Assembly (NCBI GenBank): GCA_963773745.1
Contig: CAVZCL010000005.1
Coordinates: 1,922,001 to 1,986,000, forward strand
From: UBA5069 sp963773745
Lineage (GTDB): Bacteria; Chloroflexota; Anaerolineae; Caldilineales; Caldilineaceae
Direction: 5' to 3'
Length of the DNA stretch: 64,000 nucleotides
Shown here one piece after another: positions 47,247 to 54,938 of the stretch. The stretch's first letter is position 1; every line of letters begins with the position of its first letter. The notes beneath the pieces were generated by a model. That model worked only from the letters and a program-made list of their open reading frames with translations. It was not told where the DNA came from and did no database searches. A program made the position numbers and the translations under genes.

Positions 47247-47275
47247 CAGTCACAGAGAAAAGCAACGGCAGGCTG
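47247..47275. repeat. Solo arm of the CACAGAGG/AAAGCAACG repeat family
   Basis: CAGTCACAGAGAAAAGCAACGGC matches the inner part of the palindrome arm at 16911-17001 (in two blocks, CACAGAGAAAAGCAA and AAAGCAACGGC). Only a short CAGCCTGCC-like remnant of the opposite arm could pair. It directly follows the stop of the small frame at 47276-47350. Confidence 0.5.
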
Positions 47276-47350
47276 CTAATGGGTGGAGAGCTCGGCCACG
47301 GTGACGAGCAGCCAGGCGATGGCGACGAGTGTGACAAGCAGATCGGGCAT
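47276..47350 (-). CDS. Candidate 24-residue single-helix peptide
   Basis: MPDLLVTLVAIAWLLVTV, then AELSTH and stop: one hydrophobic helix with an acidic N-terminus, like small bacterial membrane peptides. A strong AAGGAG ribosome site (47358-47363 on the minus strand) lies seven bases upstream of the ATG. The same AAGGAG is paired inside a 14-bp hairpin (47356-47394), so translation could be conditional. It lies between a glycosyltransferase gene and the terminase-like gene on the same strand. There is no homology evidence; a real but unproven gene. Confidence 0.5.
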   Translation of the reverse strand: MPDLLVTLVAIAWLLVTVAELSTH

Positions 47351-47355
47351 GGTTC

Positions 47356-47394
47356 TACTCCTTGCGGATGCGGGAGGCGTATCTGCAAGGAGTA
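47356..47394 (-). promoter_or_regulatory. Hairpin sequestering the ribosome site of the small peptide
   Basis: TACTCCTTGCGGAT (47356-47369) and ATCTGCAAGGAGTA (47381-47394) pair over 14 bases with one mismatch around 11 bases. On the minus strand the downstream arm carries AAGGAG and the upstream arm CTCCTT, hiding the Shine-Dalgarno sequence. There is no T run, so it is not an obvious terminator. Confidence 0.5.
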
Positions 47395-47462
47395 TGGCAG
47401 GAATGGCGGCCGGCCGCGGCGCGCTGCGGCACGTGGCGCATGTGGTTGGGCGCACAGGCGCG

Positions 47463-48629
47463 TTAGCGAGCAGATGCGTTTAGGGCCGTCATATACACGT
47501 CGAGGAGTGCGTGGGCGCTGTGCTCCCAGGTGAAGCGCGCGGCGTGGGCCAGGCCGGCTTCGGCAAGCGCAGCGCGCAACGTTGGGTTGTGCGCCAGCTG
47601 CAACAGGCCGGCCGCAATCGCATCCACGTCGAGTGCGTTCACATAGAGCGCGCCCGGCCCGCCTGCCTCGGGCAGGCATGAGTTGTCGCCCGCAAGTACG
47701 GGAATGCCGCAGGCGAGCGCCTCGACCACAGGCAGGCCAAAACCTTCGTAGAGCGACGGGTAGGCGAAGAAGTCGGCTCCGCTGTAGAGCGCGGGCAGGT
47801 CGGCGTCGTCGACGAAGCCGGTAAAGTGGACGAACTTCTCAATCTCCAGCGCCTTGACGCGCGCAAAGATGTCGTCATAGAGCCAGCCCTTGCCGCCGCC
47901 AATCACAAGGTGCTGCTCCATGCCCGCGGCACGTGCGCGCGCGCAGGCCTCAATCAGCCGCACGTGGTTCTTGCGCGGCTCAAGGCGGCTGAGGGTGAGA
48001 ATATAGGGTGCGCTGCCCAGCCCATAGCGGGCGCGCACGGCCGCCAGCGCGGCGCTATCAGCCACGGGATGGAAGCGCGCCGGATCAATGGCGCCGTAGA
48101 CGACGGCAATGCGCTCGGCCGGCACATGCCACTGGGCAGAGAGATCGTGCGCCGTGTTGGCACTGTCGGCAATCAGGAAGTCGGCGCGGGCCACGCTGCG
48201 GGGCACCACCACGTTGAGGTAGCGCTGCAGCCCGGGCATGGCCGCCTCGGGGTAGAAGAGGAAAGCAAGGTCATGCACAGTGAGTACCGTGCGGTGGGCG
48301 CGTGTGGGGGGCAGCACAAAGTCAGTGGCGTGCAGCAAATCGGGGCAGCGACCCAGAAACGCGTCAATCGTGGGGACGCGCGCGTTGAGGCGATGCCACA
48401 GGCGCACCATGTTGCGTTCCGAAAGCGGCGTACTGGTGAGCGGGCGGGGTGCAGCGGCGCGCTCGGCGCGCGTGACGCGGCCCACGACGAAGAGGCGAAT
48501 ATCGAAAGGAGGATCGAGCGCCAGCAGGGCATCAATCTGGCCGCGAATAATGCGCCCAATGCCCGCGCTCTGGCGCACGGCAGGCGTGTAGTCAATTGCG
48601 ACAAGCGGGAGCGTGCGGCGGTTGCCCAC
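47463..48629 (-). CDS. Glycosyltransferase family 4
   Basis: A GT-B enzyme of about 388 residues. It starts VGNRRTLPLVAIDYTPAVRQ from GTG 48629; the frame extends upstream into the GtrA gene but without similarity. TVLTVHDLAFLFYPEAAMPG, IADSANTAHDLSAQWHV and ILTLSRLEPRKNHVRLIEAC are GT4 landmarks, and the donor site reads YEGFGLPVVEALACGIPVLA with E-x7-E. Likely a mannosyltransferase-type enzyme of exopolysaccharide or LPS-like glycan. It is 10 bases downstream of gtrA and in the same minus-strand cluster as an O-antigen-ligase-like gene. Confidence 0.9.
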   Translation of the reverse strand: MGNRRTLPLVAIDYTPAVRQSAGIGRIIRGQIDALLALDPPFDIRLFVVGRVTRAERAAAPRPLTSTPLSERNMVRLWHRLNARVPTIDAFLGRCPDLLHATDFVLPPTRAHRTVLTVHDLAFLFYPEAAMPGLQRYLNVVVPRSVARADFLIADSANTAHDLSAQWHVPAERIAVVYGAIDPARFHPVADSAALAAVRARYGLGSAPYILTLSRLEPRKNHVRLIEACARARAAGMEQHLVIGGGKGWLYDDIFARVKALEIEKFVHFTGFVDDADLPALYSGADFFAYPSLYEGFGLPVVEALACGIPVLAGDNSCLPEAGGPGALYVNALDVDAIAAGLLQLAHNPTLRAALAEAGLAHAARFTWEHSAHALLDVYMTALNASAR

Positions 48630-48639
48630 GGCCGGAGAA

Positions 48640-49188
48640 TCAGCCCTTGGTGGCGGTTTCGATGGAGGCGTTGTCCGCGAGCTCCGCCGTGGCCGACGGG
48701 ACGAGGCCGCGGTAGGTCCACATGCGGTTGGCGGCGAAGTTCCAGAAGAGAGTGACACCCACGGCAACGACGTAGGCGCCATTGTAGGCGACAAAGTGGG
48801 CCAAGCGCGGGTTGGCAATCATGCGGTCCATGGAGGGCTCCAGGAACCAGAGCACCATGGAGAAGACCGCCATGTTGATGAAGAAGCCAATGATGCTGAC
48901 CAGAAAGAACTGCGCCAGTTGGCGGCGCGCATCGCGCACGCGGCTTTCAGGATAGGTAAAGCGGCGGTTGAGGAAGAAGTTCTGCACCACGGCGGTAATG
49001 AAGCCGAGGGCATTCGCCAGCAACTCGGGCGAGCCGGCGAACTGCACCAGCACGTTGAGGATGGTGAAGTGGGTGATGGAGCCAAGCAGGCCGACGGCTG
49101 CAAATTTGCCAAACCGCTGCATTTCGGCGCGGCGGTTTTCGGGCTTGCTCACCTTGGACTGGATCATCTGCAACGTGGAGTTGCGCAT
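48640..49188 (-). CDS. GtrA-family membrane protein
   Basis: A 182-residue protein of the GtrA/DPMS family, which flips or supports lipid-linked sugars. Four helices are visible: FGKFAAVGLLGSITHFTIL, then ELLANALGFITAVVQNFFLN, FFLVSIIGFFINMAVFSMVL, and AYNGAYVVAVGVTLFWNFAA. The motif NRRFTYP and C-terminal NRMWTYR are family hallmarks. It sits between the GT4 gene and the ligase-like gene, consistent with undecaprenyl-linked glycan assembly. Confidence 0.92.
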   Translation of the reverse strand: MRNSTLQMIQSKVSKPENRRAEMQRFGKFAAVGLLGSITHFTILNVLVQFAGSPELLANALGFITAVVQNFFLNRRFTYPESRVRDARRQLAQFFLVSIIGFFINMAVFSMVLWFLEPSMDRMIANPRLAHFVAYNGAYVVAVGVTLFWNFAANRMWTYRGLVPSATAELADNASIETATKG

Positions 49189-49227
49189 GAAAGCGGCTAT
49201 TCCTTCTCTAACGTGAACAGATTGCGT

Positions 49228-50727
49228 TCACTGCTCCTGGCTCAAGACGGGTGTATCAATACAAGGCGCCGGTGACTCGTCCGATGCGCCGTCGAGCAAC
49301 CCAAGCCAGAGAGCGACGAGAATGTACATCCCCTGGACAAAGAGATTGTCAACCAGATTGTGGACTGCCAAATGGGCGAGCACGCCCAGAATACCTATTG
49401 CCAAGGCTGCGGTGAAGGCATCAGCCGTACGCCTGCGCCGCCTGAGCACAAAGACGACGTTCGTCGACCAGAGTACCACAAAAGCGGCAAAGCCGATGAT
49501 GCCGCCCTCGGCCAAAACGTTTAGGTAGACGTTGTGCGCGTGGCCCAGCGGCTCTTCCCAGCGGGGAAGGCGATAGGTGGGGTAGGCGGCAGTGTAGTTG
49601 CCCGGGCCCACGCCCAGCAGCGGCTGCGCTTCAAACATGCGCTGCGCGGCCACCCAGTGGGCCAGGCGCTCAATCAGCGCGAAGTTGTCGTCGTTGACCG
49701 GCTGGCTCAGCGGATCTCCAACGCCGAAAAACGCGGGCACCTCCTGCAGCCGGGCCGCAATGGGCTGCGGCACCTGCGCGGGCGAAAGCGTGCCCAGCAG
49801 CACGGCCGCCAACACCGCCAGGGCAGCCACGGCGGCAAGCAGCGCTGCGCGCCGGCTGCGCGCCACCACCACAACCACAACGCCGGCCGTTGCGCCCAGC
49901 CAGCCGCCACGGCTCCAACTGGCCAGCAGGGCAGCAGCAATCGCCACCGTGGCGAGCACGAAGTAGAACGCCCACAACAGCGTGGCTCTACGACGGGGCG
50001 GTTTCAGCGCCGCGCCTGTCGTCTGCAGCGCCAGGCTCAATGCAACAGGCAGCACAATGCCCAGGAAGCCGGCATAGGGATCGGGCTGGCTAAAGGTGCC
50101 GCTGGCGCGCATGAAGCGCCCCAGAATGACAAACCACTCCGGCCCAACGCGAAAGATGAACTGGTAGAGACCCAGCGCCGCCTGCGCCACGGCGCCTGCG
50201 ATGACGGCGGCGACCACCCAGCGCACCCGCATTGGGCCGCGCACCATTTGCGGTGCAATCAGCAGCACAGCGGCAAATTCGAGCCATTTTACCACTTCGG
50301 CGGCGGCCTGCGGCAAATCTGTCGCGCCGCGTGCAGAGGCGAGCAGCGCGGCAGCATAGAGCAGCGCGGCCACGGCCGGGCCGGTGGCGCGCAGGCGCAA
50401 GCTCTGCCGGCGCGCGCCGTCGATGAGCCAGAGGCCGATTGCGCCGGCGAGCGCCACATCGAGCAGGCTGGCGGGGCCGGCCAGCTTAACGCCCGCAGCA
50501 AAGGGCAGCGCCGCGCCAAGGCCAATCCAGAGCAGCCACGGCCGGCGCAGCAGGATGACGGCTCCAGCAACGGTTGCCGCACTCAAAGCCGCCCAGCGCA
50601 GCGGCAGCCAGGCCAGCGCAATCACAATCAGGGCGAAGGCGGCCAGTGTGCCGGCCAGCGCGCCGGCCTGGCGCAAGTGGCGCATCGTGCGCGCATGGCG
50701 GTCCGGTGCGGATGCTGCGGTAATCAT
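49228..50727 (-). CDS. O-antigen ligase / polymerase-like (Wzy/WaaL family) membrane protein
   Basis: A 499-residue polytopic protein with about 11 to 12 helices. The Wzy_C region is plain near residue 390, PLGHAHNVYLNVLAEGGIIG, with the catalytic-region His, and a large periplasmic loop lies upstream of it (VPAFFGVGDPLSQPVNDDNF to GVGPGNYTAAYPTYRLPRW). It joins or polymerises lipid-linked glycan at the outer membrane face. The start is ATG 50727 or 50685; at 50727 a TACAAT lies only six bases upstream, so a nearly leaderless transcript is possible. First gene of the three-gene glycan cluster. Confidence 0.88.
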   Translation of the reverse strand: MITAASAPDRHARTMRHLRQAGALAGTLAAFALIVIALAWLPLRWAALSAATVAGAVILLRRPWLLWIGLGAALPFAAGVKLAGPASLLDVALAGAIGLWLIDGARRQSLRLRATGPAVAALLYAAALLASARGATDLPQAAAEVVKWLEFAAVLLIAPQMVRGPMRVRWVVAAVIAGAVAQAALGLYQFIFRVGPEWFVILGRFMRASGTFSQPDPYAGFLGIVLPVALSLALQTTGAALKPPRRRATLLWAFYFVLATVAIAAALLASWSRGGWLGATAGVVVVVVARSRRAALLAAVAALAVLAAVLLGTLSPAQVPQPIAARLQEVPAFFGVGDPLSQPVNDDNFALIERLAHWVAAQRMFEAQPLLGVGPGNYTAAYPTYRLPRWEEPLGHAHNVYLNVLAEGGIIGFAAFVVLWSTNVVFVLRRRRRTADAFTAALAIGILGVLAHLAVHNLVDNLFVQGMYILVALWLGLLDGASDESPAPCIDTPVLSQEQ

Positions 50728-50823
50728 TGCTGCATTGTATCAGATGGGTGTGCGCTTTCAGGAGGGGCGAAATCACAAGTGCGTGGCGGGGGCTTCCAAA
50801 GCTTCGGTCTCTTGTGGGCAGAC

Positions 50824-50859
50824 CAAAGCGAGGCTTCCAGAAACGGAAGCCTCGCTTTG
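50824..50859. terminator. CAAAGCGAGGCTTCC hairpin, copy 4
   Basis: CAAAGCGAGGCTTCC (50824-50838), loop AGAAAC, GGAAGCCTCGCTTTG (50845-50859): 15 perfect pairs. It lies just after the stop of the minus-strand small membrane gene (50876-51118) and before the ligase-like gene. Confidence 0.85.
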
Positions 50860-50875
50860 CCGATAATGGCCCGTA

Positions 50876-51118
50876 TCAAAAAGGCGACTTCTTGCTGATC
50901 TCCTTGCGCAGGCGCTTGTAGCCGCGGCGCGATTTCTTGGCAAGCTCTTCGGTGCCTTGCTCAACGGAGTTGAGCGCGTCATGCGCGGTGTCGGTAAAGC
51001 TCTGGAGACGCGAGCGGTTGGCCATGCGCCGGCGGCGAAGCAACATGATAGCAACGGCGCCGCCAACCAGAACAAGCAAGGCGACGATGCCACCATAAAG
51101 ACCTTTGTTTTTCATCAT
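50876..51118 (-). CDS. Small single-helix membrane protein
   Basis: 80 residues: MMKNKGLYGGIVALLVLVGG begins one helix ending in IMLLRRRRM, followed by a basic, helical cytoplasmic tail (DTAHDALNSVEQGTEELAKK). The arrangement resembles YtxH-like or apolipoprotein-like envelope-stress proteins. Start 51118 has GGAGG five bases upstream on the minus strand. It diverges from the O-methyltransferase gene across a repeat-rich promoter region. Confidence 0.75.
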   Translation of the reverse strand: MMKNKGLYGGIVALLVLVGGAVAIMLLRRRRMANRSRLQSFTDTAHDALNSVEQGTEELAKKSRRGYKRLRKEISKKSPF

Positions 51119-51141
51119 GGAAACCTCCGTTGACTGCAATT

Positions 51142-51237
51142 TTGAACGACTGCATTCTTGAACGACTGCATTCGTGAAGATGTGCAACTCTGTTTCTTGT
51201 GCAAGGTTTCTTGTGCAAGTAGCGTTTCTTATGCAAG
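51142..51237. repeat. Two short direct-repeat arrays in a divergent promoter region
   Basis: Array 1: TTGAACGACTGCATTC twice in tandem (51142-51157, 51158-51173), with a partial GACTGCAAT just before. Array 2: GTTTCTTRTGCAAG three times (51192-51205, 51206-51219, 51224-51237), each containing a CTTRTGCAAG dyad. They lie between the divergent small membrane gene and the O-methyltransferase gene and look like regulator-binding iterons or slippage products. Confidence 0.7.
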
Positions 51238-51364
51238 TAACGTTAAGTGGCAGAGAAAGGTTCGCAAAGCGGAGCAGTTCATGCTGGATGGCGTGCTAGA
51301 ATGGAGGAGTGCGCAAACCGACGGGCGGGATTCACTCCGCTCCGTGCCCTGAAAGGCGAGACTG

Positions 51365-52063
51365 ATGTACGAGAATGAGGAAGCACAGATTGACTACTGG
51401 AAGATGCAATCGTACTTGGAGCAGATCATGCCGGCGCGACCTGCGGAATTGGCTGCCATGGAGAGGTATGCTGAGGAGCACGACTTTCCCATTATCGGGC
51501 CGCTGTCGGGGCAACTCTGCTATCTGGTGGCGCGCCTGACGGGTGCTACGCGCGTCTTCGAACTGGGCTCAGGCTTTGGATACTCGACGGCCTGGTTTGC
51601 ACAGGCCGTGCGCGACAACCTGCGCGATGGCGAGAATGCAGGCGCGCAGGCAAGCGCTGAACCCGTAGTGCACCACACCGTGTGGGATGAAGCGTTGTCC
51701 ACGCAGGCGCGCACGCACATGGCTGCAATGGGCTTTGGTGATCTGGTGCGCTTCCACGTTAGCGAGGCCGTGGCCGCGCTTGCGGCGACGGACGGCCTCT
51801 TCGACATTGTCTTCATGGACATTGACAAAACGGGTTATCCCGGCGCGCTGGGCGAAATTCGCCGCAAGCTGCGCGTGGGCGGTGTGCTGATTGTGGACAA
51901 TATGCTGTGGGATGGCTACCTGTGGGATTTGGAGGAGACGGAGCCTGAAACCGTCGCCATCCGCAAACTGGCGGAGCTGGTGCACAGCGACAAGGCATGG
52001 ACACCGCTGATTGTGCCTGTGCGTGATGGCGTGCTTGTGGCCCGCTACAACGGCGACGCGTAG
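51365..52063 (+). CDS. O-methyltransferase (class I SAM-dependent)
   Basis: 232 residues, Methyltransf_3 (CCoAOMT-like) family. SAM motif I is ATRVFELGSGFGYSTAWFAQ (residues about 60-79), the metal-binding Asp is in LFDIVFMDIDKTGYPGAL, and VGGVLIVDNMLWDGYLWD gives the second metal ligands Asp-Asn. Bacterial members methylate catechols or tRNA (TrmR). Here the extended loop between motifs (about residues 85-110) is longer than usual. It is monocistronic and ends at the 52074-52113 hairpin. Confidence 0.92.
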   Translation: MYENEEAQIDYWKMQSYLEQIMPARPAELAAMERYAEEHDFPIIGPLSGQLCYLVARLTGATRVFELGSGFGYSTAWFAQAVRDNLRDGENAGAQASAEPVVHHTVWDEALSTQARTHMAAMGFGDLVRFHVSEAVAALAATDGLFDIVFMDIDKTGYPGALGEIRRKLRVGGVLIVDNMLWDGYLWDLEETEPETVAIRKLAELVHSDKAWTPLIVPVRDGVLVARYNGDA

Positions 52064-52073
52064 CCGCTCTACA

Positions 52074-52113
52074 AACGCTGAGGAGGCTTCAGGGAAAGAG
52101 CCTCCTCAGCGTT
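52074..52113 (+). terminator. Hairpin after the O-methyltransferase gene
   Basis: AACGCTGAGGAGGCT (52074-52088) and AGCCTCCTCAGCGTT (52099-52113): 15 perfect pairs around ten bases. No long T run, but the position 11 bases after the stop fits a terminator. Confidence 0.8.
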
Positions 52114-52269
52114 CCGTGGGGGGCGCGACGGGTGCGGCCGCGAATGGCGATTTTTGGCCAAACGAGCGCCAACTCACCGTCATTGAGAGAGATTATAGCA
52201 TATGTACATAGAATGTCAAGAGTTTGTCGTATTCATTTGCATACGTTCGCCCAAGGAGGAGAAGAGTCG

Positions 52270-53073
52270 ATGCACGTTGGCATGGGGAACGCGCCGGAAC
52301 GTACGCCGGAACCTACGCCGGAAAGTACGTTGGTTGAAGACATCGACTGGGCCGGCACGCACGGCTTCAACCTCTTTGAAGTGACGGTTGCCGCGCCCGG
52401 TGCCGCCACTGAGCAGGGCAATTGGCCGGCAGTGGCGGCGCAATTACGCGCCCATCCGTTGCGCGTTCTCTGCCGTGCTGCGGACTATCTGCCCATTGAG
52501 AATCCTTCGCCGATTGTGCGCCAGGCCGCGCTGGACGAACTGCGGCGCACCGTGGATGTGGCGCAGCTGGTCGGGGCGGAGCTCTGCACAGTGCCCTTCA
52601 AGGGGTGGCCGCACACATGGGCCGACACAGCGGGCTATGAAGCGTACAAGCAGCTGCTGCAAATTCTTGTCCGCCACGGTGCAGAGCGGGGGGTGGCCAT
52701 TGCGCTGGAGAATGGGCTGAACAACACGCACCAGCTCAAGTACCTGCGCGAGATCTTCAAGCGTGTGCCTGAGGTGGGTCTCACGCTGAATGTGGGGCGG
52801 CTCAACATCAACACGGCACGTGGCCTGACGCGTGACTATCTCTTTGGCTTTGCCGAGCGGCTGAAGCATGTGCGCCTGAGCGACAATGACGGTTCGGGTG
52901 ATCAGCAGCTGCCCCTGGGCGCGCCGGCTGCGGGTGGGCTGGAGTGGGCAAACGCGCTGCATGAGCTCAAGTCCTTTGGCTATCGAGGCGACATTTCGCT
53001 GGCGATTGCTGGGGATCGACGGTGGCTTGAGCCCTGTCGCGCGATGGTTGTGGAGGCGTGGGAGGGGCAGTAG
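52270..53073 (+). CDS. Sugar phosphate isomerase/epimerase-like TIM barrel
   Basis: 267 residues of the AP_endonuc_2 (xylose-isomerase-like) family. Barrel strands and metal-site residues are visible: DWAGTHGFNLFEVTVA, AELCTVPFKGWPHTW, RGVAIALENGLNNTHQLKYL (metal Glu), VGLTLNVGRLNINTARGL, and RLKHVRLSDNDGSGDQQLPL (His and Asp). The N-terminus is shortened and holds a Pro/Thr repeat (PERTPEPTPEST). The start at 52270 is preceded by AAGGAGGAGAAGAG. The substrate is unknown. Confidence 0.85.
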   Translation: MHVGMGNAPERTPEPTPESTLVEDIDWAGTHGFNLFEVTVAAPGAATEQGNWPAVAAQLRAHPLRVLCRAADYLPIENPSPIVRQAALDELRRTVDVAQLVGAELCTVPFKGWPHTWADTAGYEAYKQLLQILVRHGAERGVAIALENGLNNTHQLKYLREIFKRVPEVGLTLNVGRLNINTARGLTRDYLFGFAERLKHVRLSDNDGSGDQQLPLGAPAAGGLEWANALHELKSFGYRGDISLAIAGDRRWLEPCRAMVVEAWEGQ

Positions 53074-53133
53074 GTCATGTCTCCCAATGTGACCTGCGGC
53101 GGCGCGCATTCACTGGAGGGTTGACGTGTGGGC

Positions 53134-53139
53134 TATAAT
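53134..53139 (+). promoter_or_regulatory. Possible -10 box of the CpXC gene
   Basis: A perfect TATAAT about 95 bases before the start codon; the matching -35 (CACTGG, 17 bases upstream) is poor. Plausible promoter element only. Confidence 0.4.
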
Positions 53140-53232
53140 GTTCTTTTGGCAGGCGCGGCTCGGTCGCGCCTGCACGCAAACGCACAATCAACAGCTGATA
53201 CAGCGAATCCATACGGAAGGGCTAGGTAAATT

Positions 53233-54824
53233 ATGAGCGGATTGATTCTCCCGGGTGGCAAGAGCGCCGGATCGCCGCCGCCGGACGATGCAGGCAAGAA
53301 GGCCGAAGGCGGATCGGGGTTGGTATTGCCGTCGAGCGCCGCGCGCAAAAAGACGACCGAGCCAAGCGCTCCGGCAGTGCCGCCAACGGGCGCGCCTGCC
53401 GCCGCGGGCCAACCGCCCGCGCAGGGCGCACCAAATGGTGGTCGGCGCTTGTCTGCCGAAGACCTGCTCTTTCCGCCGCAGGGCGCGCAGGTGCAGTGCC
53501 CGCAGTGCGGCACGCCCTATGTAGTGCCGGTCTTCTCGATTATCGACCTTGGCGCGAATCCTGAACTGAAGCAGCCGCTGCTGGGTGGGCAGATCAACAC
53601 GGCGGTCTGCCAATCGTGCGGTGCGGGGGGCATGATTCAGCGCGCCCCTGATGGTGCACGTGCCGGAGAAGAAATGGCTCGGCGTAGTCATTCCCGCCGA
53701 GGCACGCATGAACGAAGTGCAGCAGCAGAAGGTCATCGGCGAAATGACACAGGCGCTCATGCGCAAGCTGCCGCAGGAGGATCGCAAGGGTTATCTGCTC
53801 CAGCCCAAGCAGTTTCAGGATCTGGCAGCGTTTTTCCGAGCAGCTGTGGGAATTCGAAGGCGTCACCGCCGAGATGATCCGCCGCCAGCGCGCACAGACC
53901 GAGCTCATGCAGTCACTGCTCACGCTTGCAGATGACCGCAAGGCGCTGGAGATGGCGATTGGGCGCACGGGCGATCTGATTGACCGGCAATTCTTTGTGC
54001 TCTTTGACCGCCTCATGATGATGCTCAACGCGCAGGGGCAGGAGGCCGAGGGCGAGCGCTTTATGCAGCTGCGCGAGGCGCTGCTTGAGCTGACGCCCGC
54101 GGGCAAGGAAGTGGCGGCCCAGCAGGAGCGAATTGGCGAATTCCTCAAGCAGATTCAGCCGACGACCACCCACGCCGAATTGGTGGACATGCTCGTGCAG
54201 CAGTGGCAGCAGGAACCCGATGGCCGCGATGTGGGCACAGCGGTGATGATGGGCGTGCCCACGCTCTTTGATTACGAATTCCTGCTCGAAGTTTCGTCGC
54301 GGCTGGAAAAGGCCGAGGACGAAGGCGAGAAGAAGGCGCTCGAAGAGATGCGCGAGATCGTGCTCTCCGTCCAACAGCAGATGCAGGAGAGCCGCCAGCA
54401 GGGCATGCAGCAGGCACAGGAAGTGCTCGCGCAGATCCTGCAGGCGCCTGACCTCGATGCGTCGCTGCGTGAAAATGCCGAGTTCATTGACGAAATGTTC
54501 CTCTCCCTGTTGGTGGCCAACATCCAGCAGGCGCAGAAGAACAACAGCAAGGGCGCTGTGCGTCGCCTGCAGGATGTCTACAACGCGACCATGGAGATGC
54601 TGCAGGAGGGGCTGCCGCCTGAGCTGCAGTTTATCAACCGACTGCTGGGCGTAGCCACCGACAAGGCAGCGCTGAACGGAATGCTCGAAGAGAATCGGCC
54701 AATGCTGACGCCGGCGCTGGTTGAGGCCATGCGCGCCATGGAGAGCGAAATGCGGCAGTCGGGGCGCACTGAATTGGCCGATCGCGTCAAGCAGGTGCGC
54801 GCACAGGTTGCGCTTAAAATGTAG
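53233..54824 (+). CDS. CpXC-domain protein with helical C-terminus (two frame changes)
   Basis: About 530 residues. The N-terminus repeats a SGL(I/V)LP motif (MSGLILPGGKS; GSGLVLPSS), then a zinc-ribbon CpXC domain VQCPQCGTPY...VCQSCGAGG. Near 53640 the frame moves to APLMVHVPEKKWLGVVIPAE and KLPQEDRKGYLLQPKQFQ; at the T5 run (53831-53835) it moves again to EQLWEFEGVTAEMIRRQRAQ. The long remainder (53874-54824) is Gln/Glu-rich and helical (EIVLSVQQQMQESRQQGMQQ). CpXC proteins have no established biochemical role. The stop at 54824 is followed immediately by a 20-bp-arm terminator. Confidence 0.78.
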
Positions 54825-54828
54825 TGAC

Positions 54829-54872
54829 CAGCCACAAGGCAATGGCGCGAAGGCGCCATTGCCTTGTGGCTG
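54829..54872 (+). terminator. Perfect 20-bp-arm hairpin after the CpXC gene
   Basis: Arms 54829-54848 and 54853-54872 are exactly complementary around GAAG, starting four bases after the stop codon. Only TTG follows, but the stem is very stable. Confidence 0.85.
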
Positions 54873-54938
54873 TTGATTGGGTTCCGGTATCTGGTTGGCG
54901 AGCGTGCCGCAGGGCGCAACATGGTTTGAGGTGGGGCA

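Noticed and set aside
51192..51237. CRISPR array
   Set aside because: The repeats are 14 bases with spacers of zero to four bases, only three copies, and no cas genes are in the window.
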